A stretch of DNA of 64,000 bases from Polytrichum commune (taxonomy: Eukaryota; Streptophyta; Polytrichopsida; Polytrichales; Polytrichaceae), in assembly GCA_950295325.1 (NCBI GenBank), contig OX485803.1, forward strand, positions 22,940,001-23,004,000, read 5' to 3'. This document shows, piece by piece, positions 45,501 through 58,080 of the stretch (positions are counted from its first letter, which is position 1; every line of letters begins with the position of its first letter). Made by a program: the position numbers and the translations under genes. Under the pieces are notes generated by a model. That model ran no database searches and was not told the origin of the DNA. It was given only the letters and a program-made list of their open reading frames with translations.

Positions 45501-48500
45501 ACAAGGTTTCGTGAGGAAACAGGATTATGCTACATCAACGCCACTTTCTTTACTTTCATGTTTTGAATTCATACCATGTGTATATTGCTTGGGTCGGAAA
45601 TTATGTTCTCTACCAAAAAGATTGCTCAATTTCAAAGTTTTTTTTTTTTTGGTAAACCCATCCTAAGTAAAAGTAACGATCGGGAGCGCAAGAAATCCGA
45701 ACCGGTGGTTTTCCGAGTGTCCGTATAAAACCCAAGAACTGGTAATATTTCCAATGCTTCCTTCATTCTCAAAGAATCAACACTTTGTGAAACTAATGGG
45801 ATCAAGGTTTTACCAATGGTTGCACTTATTAGAGATTATCAATGGATGTGAATGTATAGGGTTCTTTTACTTACCATGGAATCCATTGATCAAAGATTCC
45901 ACATAAAAACCATGTTCAGTTTCATATCATATCCGCCATATTTCAATCAAAACAAGAACATATGCCCAAAACATGGTCAACAATCCACTACCATAGGAAA
46001 TAAGCAAGTTCGACAGTTTAATGTTGAAATAGTAAATTTTTGAAGTGACACGTGGAATTTTGTATGGGTGTGGCTAATAGAAAAATGACATGTGGCACTT
46101 TGCTCCTGAGTGGAATTGATCTGCACCGAACTTGAATATCACCTACAGTAATCAAATCAAATAAACATTTGAGAAAGTCACCCTCACCACAACAAGTAGG
46201 GGGGGGGATTTCAAGTAAAGAATAAAACCAACACAAAGAGTGATGTGTGGATAAAGTAAGCTGTTTTTGAGGCAATACGCCACATGTCAGACGCACATTG
46301 GCCAAGACCCGGTCAAATCCCATGTGGAACTCACCTTTCTAACACTCAAAGTGTTAGAAACCAGACATCACTCTACGGGTAGCACAAAAAAATACCGGAT
46401 AATTTAAACCTCTTGCTTGAACACAAAGAATTCACTTCCCACACAAGTTATCATCCTCTTGCTTGAACACACAGAATTTACTTCCCACACAAGTTATTAT
46501 CGTGAAAATCTGTGTGGAGTGAACTCGAGTTAATTTGCCGCTGGCACCCAGTCTTTCGTAATGTGAGCCTTGGATTTGGAATATGTTAATTATATGTGTA
46601 CAGCAGTCTCAGGGGCACCTCACAATCTGAGAGCATATAATATTATACAGTATATTGATAAGCAGGAATCCAGCGGACTCGAAGAAGAAGTAGTAAGCTT
46701 AACATAAGTTAAGTAAACTTCAAACTCCTGATTGGCCAAGCAACCTGATCCTTTTATCATCAAGTGTTGGTAAGTATGACAATTATTATTATTATTATTA
46801 TTATTATTATGATGATGCTGTGAGATAGATACCTGGCTGCAACATAGGGACTCATTTTGTGCAGACAGAATTTTTGATGATAAGAATGACAGAGTTGATT
46901 TCTCAGTGACAGTGTTAAGAGATTCTTCCACAGAATTGTAGTTAAATTCTCATCTCTTTTGCACGTGGCGAAGTGCTGGCATCGGTGTCCGCATGAGTGC
47001 AATCCCAAGGTAGGCTGGTTTCAAAACCTTCAGTGTAACTTACGTACGTGGGTGTTATTCGATTTATTTTTCAGCTTCTCCGACTCCTACCAATTAGAGT
47101 AGAGGTGCTATGACCAATCACTTAAAGAGAATTTTGTGTTAGTTTTGGAGAAGTATAAGATGGTGCATTTTTTTCCCATGCAGGAAGATATAAATTAAGA
47201 GGATTGCAAAAAAAATTGGGTGATTCTTTTCTTAAAACTGGAATTACCATAAATTTTTGAAGCCAAAAGTTGGTCCCAACGTATTGTCAATGTCTAGAGT
47301 GTACCGTGACCACACATTCCAACCATTCATTCCTCCTCACTTCAACACTCAAAACCAAGACATGTGTCATGGCGTTATTGGTTCCGGCCCAATTGAAATT
47401 GAGTCCCAACCTGATTGAAATTACATTATCCTATAGATTGCCGATGGGGTCTTGATTGAGAATAAGCGCCTCTACTATAGATTTACACAATCAACATTGT
47501 GTTGCATTAGCATATCTACCATGATGCATCAGTCGTAATCGATTTGAAAACTAGAAAGTCTCTCCTAATACATGGTTATCGGAAGCGCACGTTTGTTGAT
47601 TCCTTGACCGAATACACAGGTCCTCCCATTTGTGTCCACTATTGGATGTGGCTTCTTAGTCAATAAAACAATCCAATCTCTTTCAAACACATGTCTCTTC
47701 ATGGCGTTTGTTCATTGCTCCTCACCTAACCACACACCCAATCAAATACGGAGGCCCGATTAGCAAAAGTAACCTCATAACACCCCGCGTAACCTAAGTT
47801 TTATGTAATTTGTCCATGCATAAGTTTTGAGTAGAACGACAAAGTCGATTTCCGATTGTAATTAAGCAAAGGACCTTCACGGAATTGCAAAGTCCGGTCA
47901 CTTTGCACATGGCTATTTAAAGTAAACGAGTTGATGTCCATTAGAGCACACTCTTCCACTCCGAACGTTGTTTTGAAACCCTAAAAATGGAAGTTTTCGG
48001 TTTATAATTCGGTGACGATAAAAAATTCTTCCATCACCCCAAGATTTCGTTATCGTGGCCATTATTCCCAAATAACTTACATGACGGCACCACCACCTTG
48101 GTAAGCTTACGGGAGAAAAGGGCTTCAACAAACCGAACTGGCCGACCACGCTTAGTCAATGTTTGAAGTGGAGGGAGAATGCTTGGCACTCGAAACGAAG
48201 AAGAACCCAAAGACCCAAAGTATTCCTCCAGCTTGGCCACATGGATTCCACTTGAGGTTATTGGATCTAGATTCGGATTGAAGGATGTGTGTTAGCGGAC
48301 ATTGTCTACGACTGTATATTGATTAATATTGCGGCAGTATTTTTTGCTTCCTCTATTTAAAGAAACAACCAAAAAAACAAACAAAAACAAAATCTTGGGT
48401 CTCTCTCGTTTTGATGTTTCCAATATGTTGTTGTTGTCAATCAAAAATATAGATTCGGGCCCATGTGATATAAATTTTAATCCAAAATTTAAGCTTGATC

Positions 48501-49375
48501 GGTGGAATTTGTTATGTGAATCATGTCATGGCGCGTAAAACCTCAAGATTGTCAGGCATATATTGCCATTGGTTTGGTGAGATGTCGCCGCATAATGTGT
48601 TGCTTAGTGTCACTATGGGCACGTGGGCTCGCCAAACAGTGCAACCGGCTTCCCATATGGAAAGATTCTCCAGGTCGCTTGATATGTTTTTGTTTTTTTT
48701 ATTTTAATTTTTAATTTTTTTGTGAAAAGATGCTTTGTTACCATATCTCATTGTGGACCGAAATTGACGGCATTTGCAAAAGATTGTATGATACTCGAGG
48801 TCGTACATGACCCCATACACATTTAGGGATTGAATTGTGAGTGGACCATGGGCACATGTTATTTTTTTGGCTTTCCATGTGGTGTTGCAAGCATGTGATA
48901 CCAAATCTAGAGATTGGCGATGGTGTTTGAATATTGGAGGTGAATTAAGGCGCCAAACATCACCTTAGATGTGGATCATTGTCATGAGGAACATGAGCAA
49001 GCATTGATGGGCCCAAAGGATCAACCTAAATGTGATCGCAATACAACCACTGAGAGATGAAATCCCACCCCAAGACCCATGGGAAATCAAGAAGCAATAT
49101 CCATATGGGACCTAATCTTCCAAATAACCACCAACTTGCTCTTGGTAGCAATGGGACCCCATGAGTGGGGCACTCTATAGGATTTATGTGCACCATGTGT
49201 GGTGGAGGGGCATTTGTTTAGGGGCTATTTACTTCCAAGGCATGAATCAAAGGTTCCCTATAATGACTTAGTTCTCCATAATGACTTGTTTATTTGCACC
49301 CTACCATTACTTATAATTCCCATGCTAATACAATTTATTGTAGTCTATATTTCTTTTTAGTGTTAAAAAGTAATC
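45501..49375. other. Intergenic region; short tandem repeats, nothing gene-like
   Basis: Contents: a 46-bp perfect-length tandem duplication at 46409-46454 / 46455-46500 starting CCTCTTGCTTGAACAC; an (ATT)n microsatellite at about 46781-46810; and an unassigned 68-codon frame on the minus strand at 48034-48240 (starting MAKLEEYFGSLGSSSF) that matches nothing I recognise. Otherwise nothing is seen. Confidence 0.4.
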
Positions 49376-49510
49376 CATGTCCATACAAAAGACCTTGTCA
49401 ATACATACCATTGCATACATACAAGAAACCTTGTTTGTACATACCACTGCATACATACAAAATCTTTGTCCATACATACTATTGCAAACACGGTTCCATA
49501 CAAGCCATTG
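49376..49510. repeat. Short tandem array of a roughly 36-bp unit
   Basis: About four units of the form CATACATACAAGAAACCTTG then T-CATACCA(T/C)TG. The last unit is degraded. No spacers of constant length, so this is an ordinary minisatellite. Confidence 0.7.
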
Positions 49511-50084
49511 CAGACAACTCGTGCTTTGAGGATCATATTACAAAACATAACAACACGTTTTTCCAAGTATGTTAAATGCATTTCTCATCCATCCAACGTG
49601 CAACATGCTTACAAACAAATCATACTAAACATTAACCCTAGGATCCTAAAATTCAACCCCTATATCGATTCTCCGAAAAAGTAATGGTGCACATTTTATA
49701 CCTATCTACTTTACTTGTTATGGGATTGTCTATTGTTAACGGACACTCCATTATTTGGAATGCCTTTATAATATTCATTACAAATGAATGTAATCCTCCC
49801 TATTTTATGCCACAAGTGATTTGTAATTCGCATTGAGTGCCCCACTTGAGTGAGACCCTTATTGTAACAAACCAAGTTTAACTCATGGAGAACATCTTAG
49901 TAAGCAACATCGTTAGCTCGTTGAGCAACCATTGCTAATTAATCCTCCACAATCAATAAGAACATCCAAACTAGATGGTGCACTTTCTCCATCCAACCAC
50001 TTAATGGTGTTGAACGTAAGGTCATAACGCTCATGCCAAATGATCCAAGGTAAACCACTCCTAAGGAAAAATCATAAGCTATGG

Positions 50085-50163
50085 AACTTCTTAAAAGACT
50101 TCTTCAAACTCTTGTATTTTTTAGTTCTAGGACCATGAGTTTGAAGAAGTCTTTTAAGAAGTT
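50085..50163. repeat. Perfect 27-bp inverted repeat with 25-bp loop
   Basis: Left arm 50085-50111 (starting AACTTCTTAAAAGAC) is the exact reverse complement of right arm 50137-50163 (ending GTCTTTTAAGAAGTT). The loop is 50112-50136. No TIR element or known RNA was recognised around it. Confidence 0.85.
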
Positions 50164-53100
50164 TGAAACTTTCTTGGTTGAAAGTTGCCAAACAATGTTG
50201 GGAGGCATAGTGCCCAACTAGTTGTGCTAACAAATAATCACATAACTTGTGTTCCGCATATTCCACACTCAACATACCACAAATGGAGACAACTCTTGTC
50301 AACCTCATCATAAATCCATCCACACCAACCATTCACTGCAACTCCCTTGTGCAACACTGACCATAAAACATTACATTTCCTTCTAGACCATGTGTTTCAA
50401 GCTAGATCACATTTCACCAAGGCAAAAACAACGCAGGGATGAAATGCTTCCACTTCTCATGCCTCGATAACAACAACATTTCCATCCATTTCCAATTGTG
50501 AAATTGTTGAGGATTACGTTGAGAAATAGATGTTGATCCACCACTTTTCACACTACTACAGCCAAAGATGCCAACAAGTGGTGCCAGCAGTGACCAGTGT
50601 GATTAACCCCTCAGTAATAATACCAACTAGGGTGGCTATCTTTGCAATCCGCGCTTTACGTATTTCAAATACATGAGTACCTAACCTTGACTCTTCTCAA
50701 ACAATTTGCCAAACTCTTATTTATCCGCAATTTTACAATCTAACCTCGGGGGGGGGTGGGTAGTCATTGGTTGGAGTAGCAATATACGTGCGAACAAATG
50801 ATAGGGTATTTTAAAAACATGGGGGCAAAAAATTACAAATGAATTTAAGAGTAATATAGGGTATCAAAAATGGCATTGGACATCTTTAAAGTATTATAGG
50901 GTATGGAATAACAGGTAATTTGGAATTATAAGTAATGCAAACCATTTTTCTATTAACCCAAAGTAGAAAATGACATAATGATAGCATGTGAAAAAAAAAA
51001 TTGAAAGTAATACCCCCCTATAAAATAGTGGTTGTTCGCACCTATATCCTTAATTTTTTTTTAACACACTGCCCCCCCCCCCCCCCCCCGAGAATCTAAC
51101 CCACCAATTTCCAAGTGCAATTACAACCAATAAGTAAGACTTTTTCAAAGGTGTCCAAATGAAGTTTAGAAACTAGGGTTGGTTAATAGCACGGGAGTGT
51201 GTAAGTTGTGATGTTTGTGTACTTTTGTCACCTTCCATGCTAAGTCAAGTAACTAATTTGCGTATATACTCCCCAATTTTACCAAGTAAAGTTGGAGGAA
51301 GACACCTTTTTTTTTTTTCCCCCTTTTCCATTTCTAATAGACCACATTGTCTTAGAGTTTTGTAAAGTTGCGAAGAACCGTGATGCTTGGAGCCCGATTG
51401 GAGAGACTCGGTCATGTCCTTTCCTTCATTGTCAAATGTATTAGTGTCATGAGATGTTTTAGTTTATCAAGGACACGCACCAAGTTTACATACATCACTA
51501 CTATTCGAAATGTAGGAGTTCTTATTCTCCTAAGTCAAGTCAATTCCCAAAAGATACCAAAGCAAGAACAAAAGAAAGAAAGCTTACGATTTTCCGGTTA
51601 CCTAAATGTTATCTCAACGGAATGCAAGAAGCATTCATTATAATCTTATATTGGGTAGAGTTTCATCAAGGACAAGTAGTCAACAAATTCATTCAAATGA
51701 ACAAAGCTGACATTATCTCTGTACGTGGCCCAAGTGGAGTCCCAAGCTAGGACCGACCTCTTTATCAAAACGATTAAAGGTCAAGAATGTGTGTGTGTGT
51801 GTGTGTGTTTTTTTAAATATTTGAATGAGATGACTTAAGATGGAGGCTTTTCAATGCTCAAATGTTGTTCACCTATAGAAACAAGTTGTTACGAATCGCT
51901 CCAAGAGTATATCCATATGGCTCAAACAATGAATCTAACATCCTGATTATATGCCATAATAGCATGTGTAAGACTTCATGACTGCAAACATTCATAAACA
52001 TATTGTCACGTTTAATTATAGAATTATATGTGCCAAGGCTCACAAAATTATTTATTTACGATATTGATTGAAATATACATGAGAAAAAAACACAAGCAAG
52101 TGTAACAGTGGTGACCCAAACATCATGAATGTTGCATAAATTTGTATGATGAAACATGCAATGTACCTTATTGTATCAAAATATCTAATATCAGTTGAAT
52201 AATCATTAAATAGTGGACCCCTTTCGATGAAAATTCCATAAATATTTTATTGATGAAGCCCATGCATGTACACTTCATCTCGATAAGTAGCTTAGGTAGC
52301 AACCAAAATATTCACAAACTTCATAAAATAGAAACCTTATTCTAATTGATGAGAAATACCCAAACAAAGGCAAGAAATTCTTCCCCATCTCTTGCCTCCA
52401 GCCTATGCTCCAATCGAGTGCAAACTTACACAAAAATTAACAACCCAACTGTAAGCAAGTATATGTAATAGAACCAAGAATATTGCATTATGAATTTTTG
52501 TTCACACTACCAATTATTCACATATCATCCATGTTCAATTGTATTCTAATCTTATTTTTTGGCACATCGGAATTCTATATGTGTTCATCAAGTCTAAGTT
52601 CATCAACCTCAAATCTAGGAGATCTTTATTGAAGATGAGTTTATGAAGTAAGGAAGATTGCACATAACATTATTAAGCAGCGTGCATTCGTTCATTTGGG
52701 CCCTAAGAATATAAGCAATGCCACAACATAATCTAAAGACATAGTCTCAAAGGTAGGTCCCAACATTTTCGGAAAGCTCTCCCCTTAACGCTTTCCCATG
52801 CTTACCCCTTAAAAGACGCGGGGTCTCAATTTAACTGGCTTCGCCAAGTTCATAAATTGAATTTGATATATTTTATGTTTTTTAAATTTTACTATATGCA
52901 TTTGCTTATGTCAAGGAGAATAAAACTATACTCATCCTAGACATTGATGATCAAAATACAACGTTTATATTTGCATCCAAAGGGCACCCATGCTGCGTAT
53001 TTTGAACTTAATTCTTCCATAACGTCAAAGTGTTTAGCATATTCAAATAATGCATGTGAAGAATGAGTTGGTTTTAGACAACGTCACTTTTGACATGACT

Positions 53101-53789
53101 AACTAAACATGAAAGTGTGTAGTTCAAATACGCTATTTTTTTTGCTTGAACAAGCCCAATATGAGCCTCTAGATGCTCAACCGTTAAGACATGAAGAAGA
53201 TGCACTTATTGTGGTATGTTCCAAGCCACCTTGTAGTGTCCTCATCCATCATGTAATACCATGCCATGAAAAAAAAAGGGAATTTCAAAAAAAGAAGGCT
53301 CTCTCATTAACACAACTAAAATTTCCCATAGTGTTTTAAGATGTAAAGGAAGCATACCAAGCCAAGAATCAAAATCGATGTTTCATTAACTTGAGGTCAA
53401 TGGGAAGGTGAGCACAAAGCACTCAAGATGGATGTGCCTAAACCAAACATAACAATCACGTGGACACCTATAATTGAATGGTATGTGATTTGGTGTGGAT
53501 TTAAGACCTAATACCAAAAAGTCGTGTGTTTAAAACATATTGGGACATTGTGCTCAAAATATGCTAACTATTATAGGTTCTTAGTCAGCGTGATTGGGAA
53601 GACCTACATGGCCCACTTAACGAGCACGTGAATCTTCAATCAGATAACAAATAAAATGTTTATATGAGCTTTGAAAAATGTCAAGCAAATGGCTATGGAC
53701 ACAAATTCAATTTGCTAATCATCTCACACTAATTGTTTGTTCCATAAATCCTACAAGAAGCAGGTGTAGAGAGAAACGTATCCATCTAA
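50164..53789. other. AT-rich intergenic DNA; nothing recognised
   Basis: Apart from homopolymer runs (C-run at about 51072-51090), a (GT)n at about 51788-51808 and the possible old repeat at 53500-53650, no structure is evident. Short open frames lack domains. Confidence 0.4.
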
Positions 53790-54292
53790 GGGCCGGTTTA
53801 CACCATAAACCGTGAAGTCAGACCATGTAAGATGGTCTTTTTCCATGGTCCGACTTCATAGTCCAACTTCCATGGTCCGATTTCTTAAAACATCAATTTA
53901 CAAAGCATGTGGGCCCTCACTAGGTGTAAACCAATTGTGAACCAAGAGGAATGACCAGACACCAAAAAGTGAATGTATTGGATTTTTTTAATATATGCCC
54001 AAAAAGTGCAGCTTTGAAAAAAATTAAAGTTCGACCATTCTCTTCTTTGCCATGGGCCCTTGCGTTTTCCTACCAAAACACTTATTTGGCCTCTCCCACC
54101 GCAAAACCCATTGGACCATGTCAATAGATAATGTAGGCCTTAAAACATGTCATTTGGGAACCTCGAACTCCATGGTCACTCTAACATCTTCCCCTGGTGT
54201 AAACCGAAATGGCCCCGGGATGAGTTCAACAACCAATCACAAATTTTACAGGGCCTTGGGACAACTTCATGGTCCATGGTGTAAACAACCCC
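53790..54292. mobile_element. 503-bp Tourist/PIF-Harbinger-like MITE (family Y, copy 1)
   Basis: It starts GGGCCGGTTTACACCAT, and its right end reads, in reverse complement, GGGTTGTTTACACCATGG. It is flanked by TAA on both sides (53787-53789 and 54293-54295). Subterminal regions are rich in CATGGTCC / GGACCATG words that can pair with each other. No coding capacity: the open frame at 54052-54438 is inside the element and runs past it. Copy 2 is at 61897-63118. Confidence 0.85.
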
Positions 54293-54713
54293 TAAAACAC
54301 ATCCACCTAAACATAAACTTAGACACAAACACGCAAATCAATTTCCGAATCCGAACACATAATCGGGTCACAAAAATATTTCTTTTCTTTTATGGGTACC
54401 CGAGTAAAAACAATCTACCAATTTTATTAGCACCGTAGTAAGCGTTGTCGTCTTTCTATTCACAAATTTCCCCCCATACCTAGAGTCGTGCTCGGTCTCA
54501 ATCCGATCAATTCAAAGTGTAACCGATTCATCACATCAGAAACGGCTTTGGCGCGTACAAAGTGCGCCTTCTATGTGACATAAAGTTGCCATGAGCTTGT
54601 GGTGGAAAACCCATCCATCGCTTGGCCCACTTGGGACTCAAAGGAACATGTGGGCTACCATCACCCGGGGTTTGTTGGGTCCTCTATGGAAACCTTTACT
54701 TGAAAACCACTTG

Positions 54714-55118
54714 TTGAAGTTATCCGTAAAGTCGCTCAACAAAGAGCGACGGAAGCGAGGGTTCGATCCTTCTTTCCGAAAACTTTCAATTGAGAGCTCA
54801 TTAGCTCGTCGTTCATTGGAGCTTAATTTGAAAGCAAAGGGGGGGGGGGTTGGGACCTCTTCTTTTTATTATGACAAATTATGAGAGAATTTCATATATA
54901 AACCAGGGTGTACGAGTGGAGCCCACTATCCTATATCCCAAATTGGTCTATGCAAGGCTAGCTTGGCCCGTCCATACTAAAAAGCAGGGTTTTGATACAT
55001 TGTGTCTGGTAATTTGAGCATTAAAAGAAGTTGGGTGACTTTGTGTTAATTGTCATAAACTCTCAAAGGTTGGGACTGAACCCATGGTTTCATCTGATTT
55101 ATTTTACGAATAACTCTA
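54714..55118 (-). mobile_element. MITE family A, copy 4, inverted
   Basis: The left end GAAGTTATCCGTAAAGT and the right end ACGAATAACTCTA are the family A TIRs. The interior is the reverse orientation of 7002-7423, sharing the reverse complements of GAGCTC(A)TTAG-TCGTCG, CTATGCAAGGCTAGCTTGG and GTTTCATCT-A blocks. The TTCGATCC inside it resembles a tRNA B box by chance. Confidence 0.75.
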
Positions 55119-58080
55119 TGGCGGGCTCACATTTGGTACACCCAAATAAATTTGGAAGGTTGGCAAGGTGGCATATTGACCTGGTTTTTTGACCCGTAAC
55201 TTGCAAGTGCTAAACAGTAGTTCATAAAGGTACTTCATTCTTATATATATTTTCTTTTTCATTTTTTCATTTTTTCTTGCTAAACAATTAAGATTACTAC
55301 AACATGAGTATTTTGAATATATTCACTAAAGAAACTTTTTTGATTCACTTTAGGAGACAAAAGTCTATGCCATTCCCCCAACCCTCCTTCGATGCCTAGA
55401 AATCCATGTTATCTAACAATACGGATTTAAACTTAGTTTGGACATGTAGTCCGATAATGGGCCTATAGACAAAACCAATGTGTGTCGTCACCAATTCCAG
55501 CACTTTGTCAATGCATCCCCGTGATATAATAACAATAATGAGGTTGAAAGTATTATTGATGTTAAACACACTTCACATGTAGGGGAGTTCTTATCCGAAA
55601 CCTTGTCATAAAACTAGAATCATTCACCAAGGATGCTTGAGAAGATTTGTCATTGTTGCTTAAGATAGAACTTAACTCTACCTATTCCAGTGAGATAATA
55701 TCTATAATGTGTATTGCATCAAAAAACATCTAAACAAGCATGAACAAATGTAAAGGATACCTGAGATGACAATAACTAAAGTCTAAAAACAAACAAGCAA
55801 TTTGATTAGAAACTAAAGTTTCATTTTAATGGGGCAAGTGAATTATCAAATGATATGTGGAATTTTATCGAATAACCATTTTGATGTCTTAAACACTTCA
55901 TAATACATGTTGTTATAATGGCAAAAGAAACACAAATGCAAATAAGATTATTGGTGGAACCCAATACACCAACGAGACTCCAACTACAACACAAAATCAA
56001 GCATTTAAAATGTGGTTCCCAAGATACATCTAGAGGATATATAACTACATGAAATTTGTCTCATTAAATTGCCTAGTGTCAAATCATAGCACACACATAC
56101 AAAGCAAAGAGCTCAATAGCAAAACAATGGCCCTAAGACCAAAGAGAGAGTCACATCATACCATGGGCCTTCATACAAAACTTTATGAGTTGTTCTTTGA
56201 TCCGAAGAGGTGGTAGAGGCCGGAGATGGTTCCCTTTTTGGAATACTCGGCCAAGTTGGGAAGGACTTGGATTACTAAGGTAGCAACACCTTCAACCAAG
56301 GAATATCAACATGCACTCTTGACATTCGAATAACAAGCTTAACTCTTGCACTCAACATGAATCTCACCCAAGGAAAGATCAACAAGCCATAACGTAGCCA
56401 CCGCATCATACACCCCACCACAAATTTGCAACATGAACATGAGGTTGCACAAATTCAACCTTGCAATTCACACACCAAAATTAAACAAGTTTATCTCCTA
56501 CACTCAACGTGCCACCATTTGCACCAAACAACAATAGATGCAAGAATTGCAACCCAAGCAACAAACCCTACACAATGCAAGCACTTACAATGAGCAGACT
56601 CTAGCACATAATGACAAAACGTGCCTTCCTTCAACTCCATCGGACAATACACAGACACACACAACAAACCACAAGCAACGACGCCACACCACATACACAA
56701 CACCCTGAAAAACACCACCACACTCAACACACACTTAACACAAGGCACATAAACCCACCAAATGAACATATTATAACTTGGATATGCAATTAGAAAATAT
56801 GTCTCCCAAATGCCGCAATGCTTACTTTAACATTCCCTCTCTCACAACTCCCACCAAAGCCAGATCCCCAATGTCATCCACCTTGGAAAAGGATATACAC
56901 AAACACTTCAACATCGCAACCCAATAACTCATGACCTCATTGCCACGTCCATACCAAATTCCATTGCAGTAGCCAACTATCCGTTGTCACACACTTGGGA
57001 GAAGATTAACATGTCAATCATTGACATAATTGGGCAAATGTCTACATCATCAACAACATACAAATTTTTAGACACAACAAAGCAATATGGCACTTACATT
57101 AACTCCTCACCTCCCACTCAAAGAGTAAAACCACAATATTGATGGATTTGGACATACCCCTTGGTGCTCCCCCGTATAACATACCCTCGTATTTGTATAA
57201 GTGGATAGTGCCAATGTCTTGCTTGACTCAAACCTGAAAATAAACGAATTATTACTACCACCTCCCCCCATGGTACCACACAAAACACCACACAAAAGTC
57301 CAATATAAAGTGCATCATGCAAACACACACATGTATGCAACAAATTCACATAATAGCCATTAAATTCCTCGCACTTCTCATGCTCGACAAACACCTACTT
57401 GAAAACCACCATCTCTTCATAATGTCCTCTTAAATACAACATTGGAGACCCCACACAACAAGACCCCGAGGATGAACCTTAGAACAAGGTGCCCAAACCC
57501 ACTCAATTAGCTTAATTGCTAGGATAAACACATGATAGACAACCACCCAAATTCAACCCCAAGGAATTGGACCCAACACACGTTGAAATTAGTAAATATG
57601 CTTTGCCACCATAAAACCACCCCCACGGAACCCACATACACACACATACACCAATGACCGATTGCTTAACAAAAGGACACCCTCCAACACGAGGTTGTGA
57701 ATTCACATGTAAACTTGCAGCTATGATCAAGGTGAAGTGTCCCTCATTCATGCCCCCCCCCCCCCTTAACCTCGTGGTTGACGTTGCCTCTTATGATAAG
57801 GCCATCGCCACCGTTCCCCCCAACGGCCACGCCAACGGCAGGTGGCCGGGGCGGGTCCCGGTACAACCGCCACCGCCCTCCCGGCAACCCTAAACCCACT
57901 GCCGGTCACGCCATCCCAGCTGCCTTGGACGGCAGCTTGGTGTGCAATTTTTCCACCCTCCAAAACTTGACTTTTTCAGTCTGACACTGTTGGAGGTTTT
58001 GTCAATGGCTGGTCGGAGGGAACAAGGTGGTGGAATGGGATCACCGGAAGGGGGGTGTAGTAAGTTTTTGCTATGTCTCA
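55119..58080. other. Intergenic region with C/A-biased + strand; nothing recognised
   Basis: From about 55900 to 57770 the + strand is strongly biased to A and C, which creates spurious Cys/Val-rich minus-strand frames (for example 56491-56769). A C-run lies near 57752-57766. A GC-rich patch at about 57790-57960 shares an ATCGCCACC-TTCCCCCCAA block, inverted, with the patch at 61155-61205. Confidence 0.35.

Noticed and set aside
49376-49510. CRISPR-like array of 36-bp repeats
   Set aside because: The units abut without spacers and are diverged. It is a simple minisatellite in plant DNA.
51064-51090. Long C-run as a functional i-motif
   Set aside because: Several mononucleotide runs of C or G occur in the window (also 33548, 57752, 63504). 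They may be partly assembly or slippage effects, and nothing links them to a function.
54052-54438. 128-codon open frame
   Set aside because: It lies mostly within a family Y MITE, runs past its end and is not conserved in the second copy.
54740-54775. tRNA gene suggested by a GGTTCGATCC B-box-like sequence
   Set aside because: It lies inside a MITE whose other copies share the region, and no matching A box, acceptor stem or cloverleaf can be folded around it.
56491-56769. Cys-rich minus-strand protein of 92 codons
   Set aside because: It mirrors the A/C-biased + strand. Residue content follows base composition and no domain or splice context supports it.
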